DNA from: Phaseolus vulgaris
Taxonomy: Eukaryota; Streptophyta; Magnoliopsida; Fabales; Fabaceae
Assembly (NCBI RefSeq): GCF_000499845.2
Contig: NC_023756.2
Coordinates: 7,857,344 to 7,921,343 of the forward strand
Length of the DNA: 64,000 nucleotides
Direction: 5' to 3'
Position 1 is the stretch's first letter, and each line of letters begins with the position of its first letter. The notes below the pieces were generated by a model. It was given only the letters and a program-made list of their open reading frames with translations, searched no databases and was not told where the DNA came from. Position numbers and translations under genes: made by a program. Positions 45,102 to 64,000 of this stretch are shown here, piece after piece.

Positions 45102-46898
45102 CACATAAGTTTACGATAATATTAAAATATTACAATATAAATTTATAATTCATTTTAATAAATACAAATACAAATGATAATAATAAAACTAAAAAATACA
45201 GATATAGTTTAATATTTAAAAAATACAACAGATGAATTAGAATGTTTGAGTATAAATTTATACTTCGTTTTAATAAATATAAATACATATATAATAATAA
45301 AAAATAAAAAATACATACGTAATAATGACAGAAATAAAAAATGTAAATACATAATAAAAAAAATAAAGATACATATTAATAATAAAAATAAAAAATACAG
45401 ATACACAATAATAGAGATAAAAATTGGATACATAATATTAATAAAAAAAATACAAATACACATTAATAATAAAAATAAAAAAATGCATATACAAAATATA
45501 TGCATCTATGTTCCCACTAGTATATAAAAGAAAGGATAATAGATCTTTATTGTACATTTTAAAATAGTAATAACAAACACCAAAATAAAATCCTCTAAAA
45601 TATAAATGATATTGAATATGTTGTCAAAAACAGGAAAAAAAATTATAAATATAATAAAAATTATATTACCTTTACATTAAAATTATAAAAACATAATAAA
45701 TTCTTTTTTAAAAAATTCAACAAATAAATACTAATACTAATAATAAATTAATACTTCAATTAAAGTCACGTATTACTACACTACTAAGTTAATAAATTTA
45801 ATCATATTTTATAACTAATTTTATATTTAAATAATATTTTCTCATAAATATAACATCTAATATATTTGTAAGACGATTATAATTAACAGTATTAATTATT
45901 TTTATATTGCTAATTCATAATAATTAAATCAATCACCTTTTGTTATTACAATTTCTTCAATTCTTTATATATTTAATTTTTTTAATTAAAAAAAATAGAA
46001 AAAAATATAACTTTACTAAAACATAAAGATAACAACTACTTAATTGAAAACTTCGTAGAAAAGGTAAAACAATATTCATTTTAAAACTAAAAATGTGTCC
46101 AATTCCCCATTATCTTAATGTTTTTTTAATTATTTATCCACACGAATTGCTACTTCCTCTACCCCCAATGATTTTGAACTTACACCAATGAATTTCTAAA
46201 ACTCCAGAATTAGAAATCCAAAATTGAAAAATATATTTCGAAAACGAAATCTAGAATAGATTTTGTACGTTATGGAAATGAAACTTCAAAATAGAAATGG
46301 GAAATTGAAAAACAAAAAATCTGACTCTGAAAAGGTAAATTCATAATACAAATAATACATTTCAGAAGATTCCACAAAACAAAATCCAGAAACAGACTAT
46401 TCTGAAAAACTGTTTCGAAAACCCAAATTTAGAAATGTATTCGAGAATACATTGACTTGCAACCATACACTTAATTTAAAAACTAAAGAGATCATTTCAC
46501 GTCAATGATAGGGTGGATGCAGGAAGCAATTGCCCATATGATGATGTGAGTCTACTGAAGCAGATGAATGACAAAAAAGTGGATGAAAATGTCAAAGTGA
46601 ATTCAAGTGAGTTGAAGAAAACTTAACCCTTCAACCGAGCTAGCATTCTGGATTTTGGATTTTCATCCCAAAGCAAATCATCATTCACCAATGAAGAACA
46701 CGGGTCACTCATGGTTCCCTCCCCGGTACTAGGGCATCAACAGTAAATAGATGGTTAAAATATGGCAAACAAGAATAAAGTTATACAAGTAGCGTGTTAT
46801 ACAAGGTGAATGGAGTGTACAACCCAACAAAAGAATAGCAATCCACCACATCAATTATTCTGTTCTTCAATTTAGTTTTCCAGTTGTCTACAAAGTTT
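44331..46898. other. AT-rich intergenic DNA and 3' flank of AUG6
   Basis: The stretch 44860-45530 is more than 80% A/T, with repeated AAATACA and ATAATAATAAAA motifs and a duplicated ~110-base segment (TTTAATAAATACAAATACAC-like, near 45010 and 45150). At 46200-46470 there are TTCNGAA-type motifs like those at 7330-7530. The AUG6 3' untranslated region must lie just below 46899. No gene is supported. Confidence 0.5.
45070..45097. repeat. (AT)n microsatellite
   Basis: About 14 uninterrupted AT units. Confidence 0.95.
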
Positions 46899-57293
<10,395 letters not shown>

Positions 57294-57700
57294 CACCTTC
57301 TCTCTCACACACACTCTCTCTCTCTCTTTATATTCTTCTTCTTCTTCCTCCTCTTCTTCGGTGTTCTCTGTGTGTGTTTTTCCGTTGCTTCTTTTTCTTC
57401 TCTCCGATCCTGGTCTATCGTGATGTGTAATTGTGTTTTCGTTTTTTGATTTTTGTTGTTTTATATTTTCGGGGTGGGGGTCCCTGGGAAAGTGCGAAAT
57501 TGCCAATTTGTACCGTAATTTGAAAAGAAGGGGTGGGTTTGGAATTTCGGGAAGTCTGGTTTTGCAAATTAGATGCTATTACCACCGCTTTGGGAAACGA
57601 GATACGACGTCGTTGGCTGCCGGCCCGATTCTATCGTTGCACGTCTTGTCGTTTCGGGTTACGTGAGGTGGAGTGAACTGTGGATTAACGCTAAGACTAG
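57294..57700 (-). promoter_or_regulatory. Leader and promoter region of AUG6
   Basis: Directly upstream of the start codon the minus strand is a purine (GA) tract of about 110 bases, including a (GA)n run at 57309-57330. GA/CT-rich leaders are common in plant housekeeping genes. The stretch 57430-57700 is less AT-rich than the flanking DNA. No convincing TATA box was found. Confidence 0.45.
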
Positions 57701-57763
57701 TTCTTCCAATTTGAATATGGAAATTATAGAAGTTTTGTAGGAAAAATAAAATTGTACCATTTA

Positions 57764-57768
<5 letters not shown>

Positions 57769-57795
<27 letters not shown>
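57769..57795. repeat. (TA)n microsatellite
   Basis: About 13 TA units. Confidence 0.95.
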
Positions 57796-57879
57796 TTAAT
57801 TTAGACGCACTCATCAACGATATTAGAGATGACAAAAAAAAATCTGCACCCGTAGTAGTAAGTTACAAAACTTGAAAAA

Positions 57880-58335
57880 AAAAAAAAAAGCAATTTGTAC
57901 TGGTACGACCAGCCATTCGTCCTCAATCGGTTAGAATTCCAAACCATTTGAACATCATCCATGATAAGGAAGATCACGTGGTAACACGATGCCGATAAAT
58001 TCATGGGATGATCAAATCAGTAGGGTTAATCCATAATTAAAGATTACTTAGCACAACCTTAAACACGAACCAATCTCCTAATATGGCTCATCAACGAAGG
58101 CTCATTAAGATAATATAAATAGTGCAGATTCCAAGAATCAGATATGTCATTATCTACGACAACTAAGTGTCGACACCTTTGTTAACTTGATCGTCCGAAT
58201 GTCTTCTGCAGGTATCATCTTAGCCTGTGTTACCAGATGACCGAAAGGAGGAATAAGGGACTTAAATAGTAGGAAGCTAAGTGTGGAAACGACTGACCGA
58301 GAAGAGGAGCAGGCAATCGTTTTCTAGACCCCAAC
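57880..58335 (+). repeat. Degenerate gypsy-type LTR remnant
   Basis: TTAACTTGATCGTCCGAATG, then TCTTCTGCAGGTATCATC (58180-58220), resembles the conserved 3' part of LTRs of Tat-type gypsy elements (TGACTTGAGCGTCxGAGxG...TGCAGGT). The 5' limit is uncertain. Confidence 0.45.
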
Positions 58336-59100
58336 ACCCATTCGAAAACAATTAACTTTTAGTTTTTACTTGAGAATATTTTTAGTTTTAAAAATTACAT
58401 TTTTTTTAATTATAATTTCAAAATAAAATTATCTATAAATCACTATATAATTAGAATTAGTTTAAAAAGTACATATGTATATATGTATGGTGACAGTGGG
58501 TTGATAATAACAATAAAATTAGTAGTGGTAGTCAAGTATAAGTGAGTTGTATTCAATCTATGAACCAACCTAACCTAATTAAATTTTTTCCAAGTTGAAT
58601 TGGATTTTAGACTGAGTTACATTTAGTTTACTCGGTTAAAACTATATTAGGTAACAAATTTATGAGTTCCTACCATGCTAAACCAAAATCTAATTGAGTT
58701 ATATGATACAAAAACTATTTGTCCAGTAATTTTACTGTATAAAAAATAATTTTATAGTTGATGATATAAAGTGTCAATAAATATTTCATACCATATATTA
58801 CAATGAACACATAGTCCATACCTAATATACATCCTTAATATTTCATTTGTAATATAGATTTATAATTATTGTTTTAATATCTGAATTTATACCATCATAT
58901 AAAATAAATATAATTTTTTATTATTTTTTGTGTTATTTTCTTAGACAGTTTTATTATTTTATCAAATTAAAAATAATAGTTCTTTAACAAAATACACAAA
59001 CATATCATCTATTCAGCTAAAAATAATCTCATAATCCATCATCTTAAAAAATAACATCATAATCTTTAATTAAACTTTTACTCTTAAAAATTATTTATTT
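58336..59100. other. AT-rich intergenic DNA, no gene seen
   Basis: No coding sequence or clear repeat unit is recognised. Confidence 0.45.
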
Positions 59101-59104
59101 ATAT

Positions 59105-59518
59105 TGTACTACCAAAGGGCCGGAGGGTCTAGACCACTAAAAAGAAAGGACCGATCTCCCTAAAGATAATAGAACATGTAACATGAATCTAAACCTTAAC
59201 TAATACAATCCTATGATGGTTAAACCGTATCAATATCAGACTAATGACAAATTTAGTCATGATATTTGTTCTAATCTAGATCCAATACATGAAGGCCTAA
59301 CACAATCATATAAAAGGTTGACTTGAAACCATATAAAGGTACACATTTAATACAACATTTATTATCTTCAAACACCGAGTATTGACTTGAGCATTATAGA
59401 GCCTTTTGCAGATACCCTCCACAACCCGAGACTAAGGATTAAGATCGACACCACATTAGGAACATCAACCGAGAAGTATTCGTATGAGAGAGATTGTTAT
59501 CTCAGCCCCAGGAATAAC
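59105..59518 (+). repeat. Gypsy (Tat-like) LTR, 3' part well preserved
   Basis: It contains ATTGACTTGAGCATTATAGA, then GCCTTTTGCAGATACCC, and ends just before TTGGCGCCCACCGTGGGG (59521-59538). The latter is the typical start of the internal region of this gypsy group. The left boundary near 59105 is a guess. Confidence 0.6.
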
Positions 59519-59519
59519 A

Positions 59520-59790
59520 ATTGGCGCCCACCGTGGGGTCAAGAAGGTAGGAAACCAGGAGAAGTTCAATGGTATCAACACGAAACATGGTAGGAGATCA
59601 AAGAGTAAGCAAGAATGACCAAATAACATTGCTTATGTCGTTACACAAAGAGATGGCAGAGATGAGACAAAAAAAAATTAAGAAGAGATATGAACTCCTA
59701 GGGAAGAAAACAAAGAAATGAGGAGACAATTAGCTATAATAAACTCAACATCGCAAGGACAACAATAAGATCTGGAGACACCCAAGCGAA
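59520..59790 (+). pseudogene. Start of a gypsy internal region with truncated gag
   Basis: After TTGGCGCCCACCGTGGGG an ATG at 59588 opens MVGDQRVSKNDQITLLMSLH, a charged coiled-coil-like gag start, which ends at a stop near 59726. Nothing of pol follows on this strand. Confidence 0.5.
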
Positions 59791-60600
59791 GGACATTCAT
59801 CCTCCGCAGTTTTCCCTTCCATCATGACCCATCCATTGGAGACCGGAACACATAATGATGAAGTTTAACTTAGTGATTTAGTAATTAGGATTTATCAAAT
59901 ATGATTAGGATAAAAAAAAAACTCACGTTGTTCTTGTTTAGATTCATATTGCATTCATTAAATAAATGTAATTAATGATAAGATGAAACCAAACTAATTA
60001 AGGTGTTGTTTCCTTGATGAATATTCAATAGAAATCAAGAAAAAAAATCAACTAATGGATACAAATTAATGAAACTCATGGAAATAACAAGGATATGATT
60101 CAACCATTGATTATAGAATGAAACAACAAGAACACACCAAGTCCTTAAAATCTCTCCACTAAAAATGAGATTAATCAAGTGTGAACGTTGAATTCTAAGA
60201 ATAAATAAGGAAAATAAAAAAGACGAAGAATATAGAAAAGGAATAATACATTACTTTTAAGAGAAAGATAAGTGCAAGAAAGAAAATCACCACTTGAATT
60301 TTTAAAACTCAAGATAAAATTCTATAAATGAGGAACTAACATCTTGAAGAACTCACAAAGGAGAGAAAAATCTTTGTCAATCTTTGATTCAATGTAAGTT
60401 GTCTTACAAATGGATGCATACATGCTTATATAGGCTAGCTTAAGAAAATGAAAGGTTAAGAAACGATTTTACAAAGACTATATTTTTTCGACGCCTATAT
60501 GAAGTTATCCTTCAAGAAGAAGAGCAAGCAAAAGAATGTTGCACTATGCTCAAAAGCTTCATAGATGACACTACGAATGTTCATCTAGCAAACCAAGAGT
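59791..60600. other. Intergenic, no gene seen
   Basis: AT-rich, with no repeat or coding region that I can support. Confidence 0.4.
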
Positions 60601-60604
60601 GGAT

Positions 60605-61110
60605 ATGATTCCAAAAAATACTCAGTTGAGTCAATAGTGACTTGTTGCATGAATACTTGGTTGAGCAAAGAGTGAATTATTGAAAGAATACTTAAGAGGT
60701 TAGCCAAAAGTGATTACGATCCCAAATAATACTAGATGGAGTTAGGAATGACTTATTGCATGAATACTCAGATGAGTCAATAGTGACTTGTTGAAATAAT
60801 ACTTAAGGGGTTAACAAGGAGTGATTACGATCCCAAAGAATACTCAGTTAAGCCAAGAGTGGGTTGTTGAAAGAATACTCAATTGAATCAGGAGTGGCTT
60901 GTTGAAATAATACTCACGGGGTAGCTATGAGTGATTATGATCCTAAAGAATATTCGGTTGAGCTAGGAGTGATTTGTTAAAAGAATACTTGGTTTAGCCA
61001 AGAGTGCCTTGTTGAAAGAATACTCAAGGGATTAACCAGGTGCGACTACGAGCCCAAAGAATACTCAAGGTGTTAATCAAGAGTGACTATAAGCCCAAAT
61101 AATACTCGAT
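60605..61110 (+). repeat. Tandem array of ~39-bp units (about 13 copies)
   Basis: The degenerate unit is close to GAATACTCAGTTGAGCCAAG then AGTGACTTGTTGAAA; alternating units read AAGGGGTTAACAAGGAGTGA then TTACGATCCCAAA. Divergence between units is high. It is directly followed by AACATTAGTCTACCTAATGG, LTR-like sequence seen again at 61850. Confidence 0.85.
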
Positions 61111-62080
61111 TGTACTTTGCAACATTAGTCTACCTAATGGAACTTAATTTGTTGATTGAGATTTGGATGTAGTCTATTGAGACATATGAACCAGTATAAA
61201 ATATCTTGTGCATTTTCTCTCTCTCTCTTATATCATTTACATTACATGTTATTATTATTATTTGCATCAACCTTAAAAGGAGAGTCCATATGAAAACTAG
61301 TTTTAAAAATTATTTAAACAAGTAAATTTGTGAAATTATGAAGTTATGTTGTTATGGTATATCAAATGCAATATATGTTAACAAGTCATTAATAAATTGT
61401 TTGCCAAACAAAATTATCACTGGAATAGTTATCAACTCATACAATATTTACAATTTTTTTTTATCTTCAAAACATAATTCAACATTTTCTTCTTGTGTTT
61501 TTTCCTATTTTTGTATATTTGTAGGAACACTTTTGTGTTAAATGTCAACCAAGAAGATAGTTAAACCTTTTTATACTTCAAAAGACATTATTCCTCTTTC
61601 TAACAAGGAAAAATTTGTGATCTTTTATATCACTTCCTTTTTTACCAACCCTAATTGTTTAGCAAAAAATAATAGCACTCGGGTCTTAGCTAGACCTAAC
61701 TGTGCTCTAAATAATATTCTCAGTTGTTTATGTAGGAGTTCCAAATAATACTATGGTTATTAGTCAGAAGTAGTTGAGTTTCAAATAATACTTGGGGTTG
61801 TTTTAGTCGATAGTGGTTGAGGTCCAAAAATTAATTATGTTGTAATTTGCAGCATTAGTGTATATAGTAGAACTTAATCAAGAGTTGGACGTAGTCCATG
61901 TTTTCACACAAACCAATATAAAACTTTAAGAAAAAAAATATTTCTTTCCCCTTACCTCTTATTCATTGCATATTATCACTTAGCAATAACAAAAAAGAAT
62001 GAGAGTTTTTATGAGCTAAGTTTCATAAAAGCTTTTGACAGATGATATGTCAAATAAAACTATCCTCTAGTTATACATTA
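61080..62080 (+). repeat. Pair of diverged direct repeats, probably LTR pieces
   Basis: 61115-61440 and 61843-62075 share (T)TTGCARCATTAGT, AGAACTTAAT or GGAACTTAAT, TTGGACGTAGTCCAT or TTTGGATGTAGTCTAT, AACCARTATAAAA, and later a TGCATATTAT or TGCATCAACC region and GTCAAATAAAACTATC- or GCCAAACAAAATTATC-like ends. The distance is about 730 bp. GTAGTCCAT...CCAATATAAAA is familiar from large plant copia LTRs, but no coding part is present here. Confidence 0.45.
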
Positions 62081-62214
62081 TTAGATTTTACTTTGTGAAA
62101 ATTTTGAAAAGTTTAAATGTACAATTCAAATCTTCCTTCTTGTGTATTGACATGTTTTCACAAGTGTGAGCTTCTTGCATAAGTTATCGCAAAAGGATTT
62201 GGTCTTGTAGTAGT

Positions 62215-62720
62215 GAACGTGTGTAGAGACTGACCTAGGTAATATAGATGTCTATGTGTTCATTCATATTAGTTGTCTCATTGCACCGATAAATGGATAA
62301 ACTCTTCCAAATCAATTGCAAGGTTTTCTCCATGATTTTGTCGACAAAAGGGTGCATGTGGGATCATCCAATCATTAAAGAGGCATGGGTCAATGTTTGG
62401 ATGTGAACCGACTCTCTAGGTATCATCGACTTTTGTTCTCGAAACGTATAGAGGGTATGGAATGACGGTGATCACAAATAGCTTGGGATGTCTGTGTCCA
62501 CCATTTCGTGCTCAACACTAAGGGCTTTGGAGGTTTCCTCCAACTTTCTCCTTATTTATTCATTTTCTTCCTTCAACACATCCATTTATTTAGTGTTTGG
62601 CTTCTTACGTTCGGTTTGCTTTTTTTGAGCTTAACAAGTAGTCCAATCTCACTTGTGTAGTTCTCTTGGAATTTTGACAGTCGTTGTTGGCCATGTTTCT
62701 TTTTGATACCATGCAACATT
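62215..62720 (-). pseudogene. Degenerate gypsy gag fragment
   Basis: On the minus strand a charged N-terminal stretch (about 62720-62520, broken by stops) precedes HPFVDKIMEKTLQLIWKSLS (about 62357-62298). It continues with TTNMNEHIDIYIT and VSLYT. The pattern HPFxxxIM...W(K)xL...DEHxDxxxxQVxLYT is the conserved gag core of Tat/Athila-type gypsy elements. It points opposite to the gypsy LTR at 59105-59518. Confidence 0.65.
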
Positions 62721-64000
62721 CAAAAATTCAACTCAGTCCCATAATGGATGTCAAATGTTCTTACAAAGTTAAGATGAACTTATATTTTCTTCAATTAGTT
62801 TTTTCATGTCTAAAATTGAGTAAAAAAAAGAAAAATAGCATCCAAAAAAAGTAGATAATTATAATTATATCAACTAAACTTACAACAAGATAATTCGATA
62901 AAAACAAGTTGGATCTTTTATAAATATACTACTAAATAACTCATTCATCACTTTTATAACAAAATATAACTAAGCATTACTACCCTTAATTTTTAGAGAA
63001 TTAAATTTGTTTTTTAAAAATATTTCTTTATAAGTAAAATGTAGTAATGCTTAAAAAAAGTGAGATTTTTGTGATGCACGCAAACATCATTCCTAATTTA
63101 TTTGTTTGCCATTTTCAGTTTCTCGGTGTTATAGTGTTTCTTAATAAAATATTTTTGAACACACGTGTTTTCTAATACAAATATCTATATATAGACTAAT
63201 TTCTAAGATCAGTTTTATTAACCATTCTTCTTAAAGTAAAAAAAAAAAAAGTAAGCAAGAAAACCTAAATTCTCTAAATGATTACTAAAACATCTCTAAA
63301 ATTCTCCAATTAATTCAATCATTATTTATCCATAAAAAAAAAATTCATCCATTTTGTCTTTCCTTAATTATCTTATGACACATGTAATCTTAACTTCTTA
63401 ATCTAGATCTTAAGGAATCAACTTTTAGTGATTAAAATAACTTTTCTCTTAATACTTTAATAACATTTTCATCGATGAAAAAATCTTTTATTGATATTCT
63501 TCTAATTATGCTCAATTTACTTTTAAACTTGATGAACCTTATTGGTATTTTAATCAAAGAATCTATCATTTTATTATTTTGTTATTAATTTGTCGTATCT
63601 TTTGTATATATACTTTATTGACGTTATATTTCATGATATATTGTCATTTATATAATTTTTATTTTTAATATTAAAAAATATATAAGTTAGATTTATCATG
63701 TCACTTGTTAATGACACTTGTTATTGAGTTTATTTTTTTTATTCTTAATTATATAAGTGATATAAGTGATTGCATGTCTTGTTTTAAAAATTTATTTTGT
63801 GAGATTGAATTAAAATTAAAAATTTACTTAAAATGATATTAGAGTTTTTATTTTAAGTAAAGGTTGAGTGAGTTTAAGTATATAATTTTATTTTAAATAA
63901 AGCTGTCTACTTAGGACCTTTTAAATAAAAATAATCGAATAGTAGATAAATTATGATAAAAAATATTGAAAAGGCTATATATTGATATTGAAAACAGAGG
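62721..64000. other. AT-rich intergenic DNA, no gene seen
   Basis: No coding sequence, RNA gene or defined repeat unit is recognised up to the window end. Confidence 0.5.

Overview
The window looks like nuclear DNA of a flowering plant, most likely a legume. The evidence is AT-rich intergenic sequence, split genes with GT/AG introns, and plant-type Ty1/copia, Ty3/gypsy, CACTA, SINE and LINE sequences. The legume placement is an inference from general familiarity with the repeats, not a database result. All three host genes lie on the minus strand: a cytosolic glucose-6-phosphate dehydrogenase (G6PD, 15 coding exons, 8384-22816), a small secreted TPD1-like protein (2 exons, 30652-31121), and augmin subunit 6 (AUG6, 13 coding exons, 46899-57293). 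Reading frames join cleanly across every proposed intron, giving proteins of about 518, 123 and 729 residues.

Layout: 1-3720 is a broken CACTA (En/Spm) transposase locus on the minus strand, cut at 3720-5640 by a decayed copia element. A fragment of a plant-mobile-domain gene lies near 7.0-7.3 kb. G6PD follows. Its introns carry a nearly intact 4.73-kb copia element in antisense orientation (two 181-bp LTRs differing at two sites), a SINE, a LINE tail, a shortened gypsy element and a gypsy gag-protease relic. From 23.6 to 36 kb is repeat territory: a palindromic CACTA-type MITE with a CAT target duplication, a CACTA end with 61-bp repeats, tandem copies of an unclassified ~600-bp repeat, an AAT/ATT satellite between 200-bp direct repeats, and the TPD1-like gene. 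A 3' fragment of that gene has been copied 4.4 kb away. From 36 to 44.4 kb is a composite mobile region with a 215-bp array, an inverted copy of the same array, a 60-bp array, and pieces of an Ulp1-protease transposon protein on both strands. AUG6 follows, with two copia relics in its eighth intron. From 57.7 kb to the end are gypsy LTR and gag relics, a ~39-bp tandem array and AT-rich DNA.

The host genes are not a pathway: G6PD feeds NADPH supply, AUG6 acts in microtubule nucleation, and the TPD1-like protein is probably a secreted signal. G6PD and AUG6 also sit close together in Arabidopsis (At5g40760 and At5g40740, from memory), so the window appears to preserve an old gene neighbourhood stretched by transposons. 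I see no clearly new biological system. The most unusual structure is the composite Ulp1-associated region.
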